Part shown: positions 1-8,560 of the stretch, in pieces
How positions within the stretch are numbered: position 1 is the stretch's first letter
How the letters are laid out: the number at the start of each line of letters is the position of its first letter
DNA from: Verrucomicrobiota bacterium
GTDB taxonomy: Bacteria > Verrucomicrobiota > Verrucomicrobiia > Opitutales > Seribacteraceae
Length of the DNA: 22,544 bases
NCBI GenBank assembly: GCA_014382645.1
Contig: JACNJI010000405.1
Span: 1 to 22,544 of the forward strand
Reading direction: 5' to 3'
Position numbers and translations under genes: made by a program
Notes under the pieces: generated by a model
Database searches by the model: none
Told to the model about the DNA's origin: nothing
The model's input: only the letters and a program-made list of their open reading frames with translations

Positions 1-338
1 AGGCAACAGCGACCAGATCTTTAAGGACTAAGAAAGAAGGTGCCCAGCGAATGCACGACTTGTGGTGTCCAATCAGATTCCACGCATATTCCTTCGTGCT
101 CAATCCATAATCCATGCATCCCCCTCTCCGATCTCCCCAACAACGTCCTCAGTGACACCCCGCCAAAAGCAAATTCCTAGCAATAGACCTTGATGAAATC
201 AAGAAACAGATGCAACGCCGCCTTCGCCCTGGTCCTCAACCTTGAAGTTGAAGGGGCGCTGCCGGTAGCCTGTGGCAGACCCTTGACGTTATCCCTATGG
301 AAATAGCCAAGGCGCGCTCAAAAACTGAGAAGACAAGT
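1..338. other. Left-edge non-coding stretch upstream of sulfatase A
   Basis: No convincing gene is seen in this stretch. The first 31 bases read in frame as eight or nine codons ending at a TAA at 29-31, which could be the 3' end of a + strand gene cut by the window edge, but nothing identifies it. A short inverted repeat (CTTGAT at 189-194 and ATCAAG at 198-203, 3-base loop) is too small to assign. The rest presumably holds the promoter of the sulfatase gene that starts at 339; no clear -35/-10 pair stands out. Confidence 0.4.
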
Positions 339-2331
339 ATGAAGAAATCAGTGTTTATAGTCCTATCCGATCTATTCGTTTCTCTCTTTGGGGACTTTAG
401 CTTGAGCGCGGAGAAAAAGGGGAAGCTCAACGTCGTTTTCTTTCTGGTCGATGACTTGGGTTGGGCGGACGTGGGTTGCTACGGGAGTACTTTTCACGAA
501 ACGCCAAACATTGATCGGTTGGCCAAGGAAGGTATGCGGTTCGATAACGCCTACTCGACCTGTCACGTCTGTTCACCGAGTCGGGCAAGTATTTTGACGG
601 GGAAATACCCGGCTCGCACCGACTTGACCGAATGGCTCGGCGGCCGGCCCGAGCGGGATTTCGAGAAACTCCACAGTGCCAAAAAACTTATGTCACTGCC
701 TGACGAAGAGATCACCTTGGCGGAGACATTGAACCAACACGGATACGCCACTGCTAACTACGGCAAGGCGCATTTACGTAAAGATCCCAAGACCTACGGG
801 TTTGACGAAGCCATCACCGGTTGGGTGCGCTCCTATTACCATCCTTTCTCTCCGCAATATGATAAATCGCTTCCGGCGAAAAAAGGGGACTATTATACAG
901 ATAAACTTACCGACGCCGCTCTCGACTTCATAGAGCGCAACAAGGATCGGCCGTTCTTTGTCCATCTCGAGCACTTTGCGGTTCACGACCCGATCCAGGG
1001 GCGCAAGGATCTCGTTGAAAAATACCAAAAGAAACTCGCCAGCATGCCAAAGCGAAAAGGGCCCGAATATATTCTAGAACCCAATCCGGATGGTCCGGCT
1101 CTTTCCGATGGTGAGCTCAAGGCGCTTGAGAGAAACGACGACCTCAACCTTCATCAGGCCAAGCGCGTGTGGTGGGTGAAGCAACAGCAGGACAACGTCG
1201 AGTTTGCCGGAATGCTCGAGGCCACCGATGAAAGCCTTGGCAGAATCCGGGCCAAGCTCGCTGAATTCGGGTTGGCCGAAAACACCATCGTCATCTTCAC
1301 CGCGGACAACGGAGGCATGTCCGCATCGAATCAGTACAAGGGAGTCAATTACCCCCGGAAGCAGCTGGACAGCCGCTTCGCTTCATCCAACCTTCCCTTG
1401 CGGGGGGCCAAGGGGTGGAACTACGAAGGTGGCGTACGGGTCCCCTTGGTCGTTCACTGGCCGGGTCAAACCAAGGCCAATTCCACCTCCCATTCGGTGG
1501 TTGCCGGGACCGATTTACTATCCAACTCTGCTTGAAATGCTCGGACTACCCGGCCTCCCTGAGCAGCATGTGGACGGGATGAGCTTCCTTCCTGCCCTTA
1601 AGAGCAAGTCTCATGACCGCGGCGCCATCTACTGGCACTTTCCCCATTACAGTAACCACGGATACCAAAGTCCGGGTGGTGCGATTCGCCTGGGTAACTA
1701 CAAACTGCTCGAGTACTTTGAAAACGGAGCCGTTCAGCTCTTCGACTTGGAAAACGATCTTGGCGAGCAGAACGACCTTTCCACTGCCAAGCCGGAGATA
1801 ACGAAAAAACTATTAAAAATGCTGCACGACTGGCGCCGCGAAGTGGATGCGAAGATGCCGCAATTGAAGACGGCCGGTTCGAGCAAACCGAAAACTCCTC
1901 CCACCGAGGTTACGACTTTGCCTGCGGACGTCGAAACCTTCGCCCCCGGCTGGAAGGTCCGTGACTTGGGTGGTCCGGCCATGAAGCCCGGGTTGCGTAC
2001 GCAATGGGATGGGCGCAAGAAGGTGCTGCTTACGCATCCGCTCAGCAAAAACGTTCCCTGTGTGCTTTCACGTAAGATCGAGGTGCCTGCTGGAAAGAAA
2101 ACCACCCTTGATCTAGAGGACACCAACCACCCGAAGGGCAACTGGAAGCTGATCGTCTTGATCAATGGAAAGAAAGCGCTGAGCAAGGATATTGAGGAAA
2201 CGAAGTGGCAGCAGGTTCAAATCGATCTTAGCACATACGCCGGCAAGACGGTGAGCATCGAACTGGAGAACCGTGCAACGGGTTGGGCTCATGAAGCCGC
2301 TTACTGGAGCCGAATTAAAATCGTTCACTAA
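339..2331 (+). pseudogene. Secreted type-I sulfatase (sulfatase A), frameshifted
   Basis: Arylsulfatase-type hydrolase of sulfate esters, predicted periplasmic. I chose the ATG at 339, not the in-frame ATG at 297, because it starts a Sec signal peptide (MKKSVFIVLS...) with a weak GAG-type ribosome site. The calcium motif DDLGW is near residue 38 and the formylglycine motif C-S-P-S-R at about residues 78-82. Further sulfatase motifs are TADNGG and a GGVRVP stretch near position 1430. Reading frame 1 runs into a TGA at 1533-1535. From about 1519 the homology continues in the next frame (YPTLLEML...) to the stop at 2331. One extra base at or near 1518 explains this: removing it gives D-L-Y-P-T-L-L-E-M, the usual family sequence. 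After the catalytic domain, about 130 residues (from about 1930) look like a beta-sandwich. The restored protein is about 663 residues. It is either a true recent pseudogene or a sequencing error. The isochorismatase-like gene lies 125 bases downstream. Confidence 0.85.
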
Positions 2332-2421
2332 AAGCTTGAATCGGAATGAAAGCGGAAGCGGTGGAGTGCTCCAAGGGGCAACGAACGTTCTGGAATGATT
2401 TGCGAGAAGCTCCTATGATTC

Positions 2422-2450
2422 TTGAAAGTTGGTAGATCGACCGTTAACTT
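2422..2450 (+). promoter_or_regulatory. Weak promoter candidate before isochorismatase-like gene
   Basis: TTGAAA at 2422-2427 (5 of 6 to the -35 consensus), a 17-base spacer, then TAACTT at 2445-2450 (a poor -10). If real, transcription would begin at about the ATG at 2457, giving a leaderless message. That would fit the absence of a Shine-Dalgarno in front of this gene. The -10 match is weak and this may be chance. Confidence 0.2.
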
Positions 2451-2456
2451 AAATAT

Positions 2457-3341
2457 ATGAAAACTTTAAAAATAACTATTCTGGCGAGCGTTCTGATCGC
2501 CATGACGACTTCAATTTGGGCAGAGAACCTCAAGCTCAACCTTCGCTCCCAGAGTAAAGACGCTGCTGATACCAAGGTGAACACCGAACGGGTGATGTGG
2601 GATTCGAAAAAAACCGCGCTTATTATTTGCGACATGTGGGACGATCACTGGTGCAAATCGGCCTCACGCCGTGTCGGAGAGATGGCACCAGTATTGAACG
2701 ACACGATCAAAATCGCTCGAGCCAAGGGCATTTTCATCATCCATGCTCCGAGCAGTGTGATCGACTTCTACAAGGATACTTCGCAGCGCAATCTCGCTCA
2801 AAAAGCTCCATTTGCGAAAGCCCCGATCAAGCTTTCAACATCTCCGCGTTGGGGCACTGCCTGGTGCTGGACGGATGGCAAACGCGAAGGTGTCCTTCCC
2901 ATCGATGACTCCGACATGGGTTGTAGCTGCAAAGGTGAGAAGTGTGATATCCGCGAGGCATGGAAACGTCAGAACAAGCTTATCGACATAGCAGAGGGCG
3001 ATGCTGTTACCGACAACGGTCAAGAGACCTATAACTTGCTCGCTGAACGGGAAATTGACAACGTTATCCTCTGTGGCGTGCACCTAAATATGTGTGTGCT
3101 GGGTCGACCGTTCGCAATCCGCCAGATGGTCAAAGTCGGCAAGAACGTGGCCTTGATGCGCGACATGACCGATACGATGTACAATCCGGAGCGCCCCCCG
3201 GGTGTCGACCATTTCACCGGTACCGATCTCGTGATAGAGCATATTGAGAAGTTCTGGTGCCCGTCATTTACAAGTACGGATATTACCGGCAAGAAGGCTT
3301 TTCGTTTCAAGGAGGACAAGCGCAAAAAGTCGCGAAAATGA
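2457..3341 (+). CDS. Secreted isochorismatase-like cysteine hydrolase
   Basis: A 294-residue member of the isochorismatase-like cysteine hydrolase superfamily. It starts with a Sec signal peptide (about residues 1-22, cleavage near WA-EN), so it is predicted to be extracytoplasmic, unlike the cytoplasmic nicotinamidases and isochorismatases. The family's first-strand motif is ALIICDMWDDHW with Asp59 as the likely catalytic acid. Cys213 in HLNMCVLGRP matches the nucleophile position, and Lys174 is a possible third member of the triad, though I am less sure of it. A cysteine-rich segment at residues 155-163 (C-S-C-K-G-E-K-C) is an addition I do not know from well-studied members. The substrate cannot be predicted; amide hydrolysis of a small molecule is the family norm. 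It lies 125 bases after sulfatase A on the same strand and converges with the FAD gene. No Shine-Dalgarno is visible before the ATG. Confidence 0.85.
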   Translation: MKTLKITILASVLIAMTTSIWAENLKLNLRSQSKDAADTKVNTERVMWDSKKTALIICDMWDDHWCKSASRRVGEMAPVLNDTIKIARAKGIFIIHAPSSVIDFYKDTSQRNLAQKAPFAKAPIKLSTSPRWGTAWCWTDGKREGVLPIDDSDMGCSCKGEKCDIREAWKRQNKLIDIAEGDAVTDNGQETYNLLAEREIDNVILCGVHLNMCVLGRPFAIRQMVKVGKNVALMRDMTDTMYNPERPPGVDHFTGTDLVIEHIEKFWCPSFTSTDITGKKAFRFKEDKRKKSRK

Positions 3342-3486
3342 TGCGAGTGCCGAACAAGTTAACTTATACCAAAGCGTAGTTCGTTTCCGTTATCCTCGTA
3401 CTTGCCCGACTTTCCGATAGGCTTCATGATATTTATTTGAATATTTCTTCTGCTTGCAAGTTTGTTCAAATCCTTCGCGGATGTGT

Positions 3487-5103
3487 TCAACTGCTTTTTA
3501 GCATACTTAAAGCTACGGCTTCCGCCACCTCAATCCCGTCCACCGCCGCCGATAGGATCCCGCCTGCGTAACCGGCTCCCTCCCCAGCCGGATAAAGCCC
3601 ACTCGTATTCATGCTTTCATAAGCGGCATTCCGTTTGATCCTTATTGGCGATGAAGTGCGCGTTTCTACGCCGGTGAGTACGGCATCGTCCATGGCGAAT
3701 CCATTGATCTTCCTATCGAAAGCCGGTATCGCCTCGCGTATGGCTTCAATCGCGTAGTCCGGAGCACAGTTGCTCAGGTCCGTCATGGTCACGCCAGGCT
3801 TGTAAGAGGGCACCACTTCCCCTAACGCTGTCGAAGGCCGGCCCGCAAGGAAATCGCCGACCCTTTGCGCTGGCGCGTTGTAGTTGCGTCCTCCTGCATC
3901 GAAAGCCATCACTTCCCAATGGCGCTGAAAGTCAATGCCCGCCAGCGCATTGCCTGGATAGTCTGCCTCGGGGGTAATGCCCACAACGATGCCGGCGTTC
4001 GCATTTTGCTCGTTGCGGGAATACTGGCTCATTCCGTTGGTGACCACATGTCCTTCCTCGGATGTAGCTGCTACCACCGTACCACCGGGACACATGCAAA
4101 AGCTGTACACCGAACGGCCGTTTTTGCAGTGGTGCACCAGTTTGTAATCGGCAGCGCCCATCAGCTTGTTTCCTGCAAATTGGCCAAATCGTACGCGGTC
4201 GATCAATGATTGGGGATGCTCTATTCGAAAGCCGATTGAAAACGGTTTTGCTTCAATGTAAACACCTCGTTGATGCAGCATCCTAAAGGTGTCGCGGGCA
4301 CTGTGCCCAACAGCGAGTACCACATGATCGGTGTCTAGCATTTCACCACCGGTGAGCGTTACGCCCCGCACTTGTCCATTTTCAACAAGTAGATCAGTGA
4401 CCTTGTTTTGAAAGCGAAATTCGCCGCCAAGTGACTCAATGGTTCCGCGCATCTTTTCCACAATACCCACTAGCCGGAACGTACCAATATGTGGCTTGGC
4501 CAAATATAAAATCTCTTCGGGGGCGCCCGCTTTTACAAATTCAATTAACACCTTGCGGGCGATGAAACGGGGGTCCTTGATTTGGCTGTACAGCTTGCCA
4601 TCGGAAAAGGTGCCGGCTCCACCCTCTCCGAACTGCACATTCGATTCTGAATTCAATATTGATTTGCGCCAAAGAGCCCAAGTGTCCTGAGTACGTTCGC
4701 GAACGATTTTACCGCGCTCCAAAATAATCGGATTGAAGCCCATTTGAGCCAACAGCAAACCCGCAAACAAGCCGCAGGGTCCCGTGCCGATTACCACTGG
4801 TCGTTGGTTCAGCCCCTTGGGGGCATGTGCTACAAAATGATAACCGGTATCGGGAGTCTTGGATAAATTTCTGTTTTGCTTCCGTTTTTTTCCCTTATCC
4901 AAAACATATGATTCATCGGCTACTTCCACATCCAGTGTGTAGATAAGGTGGATGGCTGAGCGCTTTCGTGCATCTATCGCGCGTCTAAAAATAGTATAGC
5001 TCAGCAACTCTTCCGACGCGATACCGAGTCGCTCGACGATAGCGGTACGCAAATCGTCTTCGGAATGATCAAGCAATAGTTTAATTTCGGTAAGGCGTAA
5101 CAT
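3487..5103 (-). CDS. FAD-dependent dehydrogenase (COG2509-like)
   Basis: A cytoplasmic flavoprotein of the uncharacterised FAD-dependent dehydrogenase group (COG2509 type). The start at 5103 gives MLRLTEIKL, which fits the usual N-terminus of the family; an in-frame ATG at 5112 would add three residues, and neither has a clear Shine-Dalgarno. Counting from 5112, an N-terminal alpha/beta domain covers residues 1-95. The dinucleotide-binding glycines G-T-G-P-C-G follow at 109-114, with an acidic residue in LERGK at about 132 for the FAD ribose. The characteristic GEGGAGTFSDGKL segment is near residue 165, and a C-terminal FAD contact (GAGYAGGI type) lies near the end. There is no signal peptide. 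It is a single gene between convergent and divergent neighbours (284 bases from the DUF3500-like gene) and looks unrelated to the sulfatase/cytochrome locus. The reaction is unknown. Confidence 0.88.
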   Translation of the reverse strand: MLRLTEIKLLLDHSEDDLRTAIVERLGIASEELLSYTIFRRAIDARKRSAIHLIYTLDVEVADESYVLDKGKKRKQNRNLSKTPDTGYHFVAHAPKGLNQRPVVIGTGPCGLFAGLLLAQMGFNPIILERGKIVRERTQDTWALWRKSILNSESNVQFGEGGAGTFSDGKLYSQIKDPRFIARKVLIEFVKAGAPEEILYLAKPHIGTFRLVGIVEKMRGTIESLGGEFRFQNKVTDLLVENGQVRGVTLTGGEMLDTDHVVLAVGHSARDTFRMLHQRGVYIEAKPFSIGFRIEHPQSLIDRVRFGQFAGNKLMGAADYKLVHHCKNGRSVYSFCMCPGGTVVAATSEEGHVVTNGMSQYSRNEQNANAGIVVGITPEADYPGNALAGIDFQRHWEVMAFDAGGRNYNAPAQRVGDFLAGRPSTALGEVVPSYKPGVTMTDLSNCAPDYAIEAIREAIPAFDRKINGFAMDDAVLTGVETRTSSPIRIKRNAAYESMNTSGLYPAGEGAGYAGGILSAAVDGIEVAEAVALSMLKSS

Positions 5104-5396
5104 TATGGGCATTACTTTACTTGATTTGTATAGAATTGGAATGTTTGTTTCCGCTTAACAGAGAAAAGTGGTGGCTCAAGCTCTCTCCTTGCTCTCGCGC
5201 AACTGCACTAATTTTGATGTTCGTTGGCCCGGAAAATACCGAACTCAATCCATGAATGCACATGCTTGGACTGAAAGAGGTAAGCATTTAAATAATTGGT
5301 AGAATGGTTCAGTTAAATTTAATTGTAGTCATCTGGATTCTACCGTGCTGTAACATTCATATCCCGATCCCATAGACATCTTCAATACAATGAGTT

Positions 5397-6437
5397 ATGA
5401 GTGAGCCATTCGGTAATGCATTTATTAAACCCCTGCCACGTCGTGAATTCCTCAAGCTTGGCGGCACTGCCCTGGCCACCTCCGGCATGGCGCTTCCCGT
5501 AGTCGCCGCGAAACCGCAAAAGACACCGGAAACATTGGTCAAGATACTTTACGATTCACTGGATGAAAAGCAACGGAAGGTCATTTGCTTCGACTGGAAT
5601 CACATGGACAAGAAACGTGGGCTTCTGCGGATACGCCTCGAGAACAACTGGAAAATTACCAACCCCACCATTGACAGCAAATTCTACACGGTCGACCAAA
5701 AGGCCCTGATCCGTGAAATCTTCCTTGGGATGACCAATCCGGACTGGCACAAGGGCTGGGACCAGCAATTGAAAGATGACGTCGGCGGCTTCGGGAAACG
5801 GCAGTCCATCGCCATCTTCGGCAAACCCGGCACCAACCAGTTTGAATTTGTCCTCGCCAGCCGGCACATGACCCTGCGCTGTGACGGCAACAGCGCCGAG
5901 CATGTGGCCTTCGGCGGTCCCATCCTATATGCCCATGAAGGGGAAAGGGTCTACGAGCAGGCGCATCACCCCAACAACGTTTTCTGGCATCAGGCCCTGG
6001 CTGCCAACAAGCTCTATGACATGTTTGATGGAAAGCAGCGGGACAAGGCGCTCATGCTCAAGGGCATGCCCTCGGAGGAAATGGTCGGTTTTCGTGGGCC
6101 CAAGGGTAAATTTCATGGCATCGGTGTCGAGGGTTTTTCCGCCGACCAGAAAACGCACCTGCAATCCGTTCTCAAGCTCCTGCTCGATCCCTTTCGCAAG
6201 TCGGATCAGGACGAGGTTGTACGCTGTCTCCAGTCCCAGGGCGGATTGGATGCCTGCAACCTGGCCTTCTACAAGGAGGGCGACCTTGGGGATGATGGCA
6301 TCTACGACAACTGGCGACTTGAAGGCCCCTCATTCGTCTGGTATTTTCGTGGCGCCCCGCACATTCACGTGTGGGTGAACGTGGCCGACACCCATGAAGT
6401 CGAGCTGAATTCCTACCAGAATTCAGTCGGGGTCTGA
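5397..6437 (+). CDS. Tat-exported DUF3500-like protein
   Basis: A 346-residue protein with a twin-arginine signal: RREFLKLGG at residues 15-23, then a hydrophobic stretch ending near VVAA at 35-38. It is therefore predicted to be exported folded, perhaps with a cofactor. The mature part resembles the DUF3500 family, best seen in the C-terminal pattern W-R-L-E-G-P-S followed by an aromatic strand and H-I-H-V-W, and in the repeated 'fuel-like' N-terminal helices. A central His-rich segment (EQAHHPNNVFWHQ, about residues 195-207) could bind metal. The function of the family is not established. It lies 96 bases upstream of sulfatase B on the same strand, so co-transcription is possible. A four-codon reading frame (5390-5404) overlaps the start but is probably chance. 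Confidence is good for export and moderate for the family name. Confidence 0.65.
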   Translation: MSEPFGNAFIKPLPRREFLKLGGTALATSGMALPVVAAKPQKTPETLVKILYDSLDEKQRKVICFDWNHMDKKRGLLRIRLENNWKITNPTIDSKFYTVDQKALIREIFLGMTNPDWHKGWDQQLKDDVGGFGKRQSIAIFGKPGTNQFEFVLASRHMTLRCDGNSAEHVAFGGPILYAHEGERVYEQAHHPNNVFWHQALAANKLYDMFDGKQRDKALMLKGMPSEEMVGFRGPKGKFHGIGVEGFSADQKTHLQSVLKLLLDPFRKSDQDEVVRCLQSQGGLDACNLAFYKEGDLGDDGIYDNWRLEGPSFVWYFRGAPHIHVWVNVADTHEVELNSYQNSVGV

Positions 6438-6533
6438 GTAATGCTTCATCTGAACCTTTGTACGACCAAACAAGAACACGCCAATTGATTACCTTGAATT
6501 CGTTGGCTTTTGCTCCTTCACTCTAAAACCCTT

Positions 6534-8135
6534 ATGCTCAATCGAATCTTTACTGTTTTTTTTATCTTTGCCCTGAAACCTCTTTGTGGTGATCAGGTAA
6601 AAACTCCGAATATTCTTTTCGCTTTTGCCGACGACTGGGGAAGGCAGGCCCGTATTTATGCCGAGATTGAGGGTGCGGGGGGGATTAACGATCTGGCCAA
6701 GACTCCTCATTTCGACAAACTGGCGAGGAGCGGGGTGCTTTTCACCAACGCCTCGGTTAATGCGCCTTCCTGTACGCCTTGCCGGAGCGCCATTCTTTCG
6801 GGGCGCAACTTTTGGGAGACGGGCAGGGGAGCCATTCTACAGGGTGCCGTCTGGGACGAGAAGATCCCGACTTGGCCGTTGTTGCTGAAGGACTCGGGAT
6901 ACCATATCGGTTATACCTACAAGGTATGGTCTCCCGGCACTCCCCGCAACGCCGGCATCGGAGGGAATGCAACCCGCTATGGGAAATCAGGCTCGAAATT
7001 CAATGGCTTTTCGCAATATGTTTCCGGTCGGGCATCAAAGGGTGTAGTCGTAAAAGATGCCAAGGAGGAACTGTATCGGGAAGCCCGTGGGAATTTCAAA
7101 TCCTTCTTGTCGGGTCGAAAGAAAGAGCAGCCTTTCGCCTACTGGTTTGGTCCTACCAACGTTCACCGCAAGTGGATCAAAGGCTCGGGAAAGAAACTCT
7201 GGGGTATCGACCCCGATGATTTAAAGGGAAAGATGCCCGCCTTTTTGCCCGATGTTCACGATGTTCGCGAGGATTTGGCCGATTACCTCGGGGAGATCGC
7301 TGCCTTTGATACGGGTCTTGGGATCCTGATCGAGGAGTTGAAGAAAGCGGGAGAGTACGACAATACGATCATCGTGGTGAGCGGGGATCATGGAGCTCCG
7401 GGCTTTCCGCATGGAAAATGCAATCTCTACGATTTCGGTACCCGGGTTTGTTTGGCAATTGCCGGCCCGGGAGTGAAGGACGGACGCGTGGTACATGATT
7501 TCGTCGGCTTGCCCGACTTGGCCCCCACCTTTCTCGAGGCGGGCAAAGTCGATGTGCCCAAGGGGATGTCCGCCCGCAGTTTGTGGAAGGTATTGAAGTC
7601 GAAGAAAGAAGGTTGGGTGGATTCTTCCCGCGATGCCGTTTTCACCGGACGGGAAAGGCATGTGTACACTTCCCGTCCCGGTTACTTGCCTTATCCGCAA
7701 CGAGCCATTCGAACCAAGGACTTCCAGTTCGTGATAAACTTCCGGCCCGATCGATGGCCCCTCGGAAATCCGTACCTGCTGGATACTCCCAAGGAACCAG
7801 GCTATGCTCTCTTGGAAAGCCAGACTTTCGTTACCTTGGCTGATGAGGATGCGGGTCCGACCAAGGCATGGATCGTGACCAACCGCAAGGATCCCAAGGT
7901 GAAGCCTTTCTTCGATCATGCTTACGGCAAGCGACCACGAGAAGAACTCTACGACGTGAAAAAGGATCCCGACCAAATGAAGAACGTTGCAAGTGATCCC
8001 GCTTACGCCGAGACCGTGAAGAAGCTGCGGACCCGCTTGATGAACTACTTGCGCGAAACCAACGATCCACGCTTGGTCGACGACGGAAAGTTCTTCGAGA
8101 CTCCCCCGATGGCGGGTCCGATCCCGGGTCGCTAA
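6534..8135 (+). CDS. Secreted type-I sulfatase (sulfatase B), C-T-P-C-R motif
   Basis: A 533-residue sulfatase. I chose the ATG at 6534, which starts a signal peptide ([10 protein letters not shown]... ending near LCG); a TTG 24 bases upstream would only add residues before it. The calcium motif is FADDWGRQ at residues 31-38. The active-site motif is C80-T-P-C83-R84 instead of the usual C-x-P-S-R. The core C-x-P-x-R read by formylglycine-generating enzymes is kept. The later metal motif is SGDHG, with Asp and His where many arylsulfatases have Asp and Asn, which is common in heparan N-sulfatase-like and related branches. A short C-terminal subdomain ends at residue 533. The reading frame is intact, making it the only complete sulfatase in this window. 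It follows the DUF3500-like gene by 96 bases and converges with the cupin gene. The substrate is unknown; an SGSH-like branch is my best guess. Confidence 0.9.
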   Translation: MLNRIFTVFFIFALKPLCGDQVKTPNILFAFADDWGRQARIYAEIEGAGGINDLAKTPHFDKLARSGVLFTNASVNAPSCTPCRSAILSGRNFWETGRGAILQGAVWDEKIPTWPLLLKDSGYHIGYTYKVWSPGTPRNAGIGGNATRYGKSGSKFNGFSQYVSGRASKGVVVKDAKEELYREARGNFKSFLSGRKKEQPFAYWFGPTNVHRKWIKGSGKKLWGIDPDDLKGKMPAFLPDVHDVREDLADYLGEIAAFDTGLGILIEELKKAGEYDNTIIVVSGDHGAPGFPHGKCNLYDFGTRVCLAIAGPGVKDGRVVHDFVGLPDLAPTFLEAGKVDVPKGMSARSLWKVLKSKKEGWVDSSRDAVFTGRERHVYTSRPGYLPYPQRAIRTKDFQFVINFRPDRWPLGNPYLLDTPKEPGYALLESQTFVTLADEDAGPTKAWIVTNRKDPKVKPFFDHAYGKRPREELYDVKKDPDQMKNVASDPAYAETVKKLRTRLMNYLRETNDPRLVDDGKFFETPPMAGPIPGR

Positions 8136-8145
8136 CCTCACTTAC

Positions 8146-8166
8146 AGGCCTTCGTCCGGAAAGCCT
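8146..8166. terminator. Imperfect hairpin between convergent genes
   Basis: AGGCCTTC (8146-8153) can pair with GAAAGCCT (8159-8166) across a 5-base loop, with a single C-A mismatch. It lies ten bases after the stop of sulfatase B and nine before the end of the convergent cupin gene, the right place for a shared terminator. There is no T-tract on either strand, so intrinsic termination would be weak. This is a candidate only. Confidence 0.3.
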
Positions 8167-8175
8167 GATCAGAGT

Positions 8176-8538
8176 TTACGCTTCCTCGGGAAAGTACAAA
8201 TCTTCGTCGTCTATATCCGGTACACCGACGACCAGAACTTTCATGCGGCCTTCCGAACTGTGAACAACACCCGGGGGAATATGCGCGAAGGAACCCTTTT
8301 TTATTGGATGCGCTTCGCCGTCTAGAAAGAGTGTGCCTTCGCCTTCGACAACATAGTACAGTTCCGTACCGATCTTGTGGTAATGGGCCTTGCTTCCGTC
8401 GATATCGACGGTATGGGCCCACGCTTTGACGTTTTCGTCCCCTTCGCTCACTAGCCTGTATCGCCAGCCGCATGTACTTTTTTCTTTTTTGGCATCCGCT
8501 TCATGGCGAACTAGAAGTCCTGCTTTTTCCTTGATCAT
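8176..8538 (-). CDS. Small single-domain cupin
   Basis: A 120-residue cytoplasmic protein that is essentially one cupin_2 barrel. Motif 1 gives His52, His54 and Glu59 (AHYHKIGTELYYVVEGEG) and motif 2 gives His93 (HIPPGVVHS). These form the classic three-His-one-Glu metal site, so it probably binds Mn, Fe or Zn. Small cupins of this kind include sugar isomerases, lyases and dioxygenases as well as binding proteins, so no reaction is assigned. The start at 8538 is supported by the best ribosome site in the window: AAGGGG with a 7-base spacer. The gene follows the PmoA fusion by only 22 bases on the same strand, so the two are very likely co-transcribed. It lacks a signal peptide, unlike its neighbours, and may act on a product brought into the cytoplasm. 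Confidence 0.88.
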   Translation of the reverse strand: MIKEKAGLLVRHEADAKKEKSTCGWRYRLVSEGDENVKAWAHTVDIDGSKAHYHKIGTELYYVVEGEGTLFLDGEAHPIKKGSFAHIPPGVVHSSEGRMKVLVVGVPDIDDEDLYFPEEA

Positions 8539-8560
8539 AGTATTTCCCCTTAAGCTTTCA

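Noticed and set aside
50..62. 13-base repeat AATGCACGACTTG also found near 12730
   Set aside because: A few 13-base matches are expected by chance in a window this size, and the flanks do not match.
5113..5396. Possible small RNA or tRNA in the 284-base divergent gap
   Set aside because: No cloverleaf, strong hairpin or terminator was seen; more likely just promoters for the two divergent genes.
5390..5404. Four-codon reading frame overlapping the DUF3500-like start, as a possible leader peptide
   Set aside because: It is too short and has no regulatory stem or rare-codon run; probably chance.
7221..8141. Long - strand open frame (306 codons) inside sulfatase B
   Set aside because: It is opposite a full, motif-bearing sulfatase and its translation has no recognisable domain; treated as a shadow.
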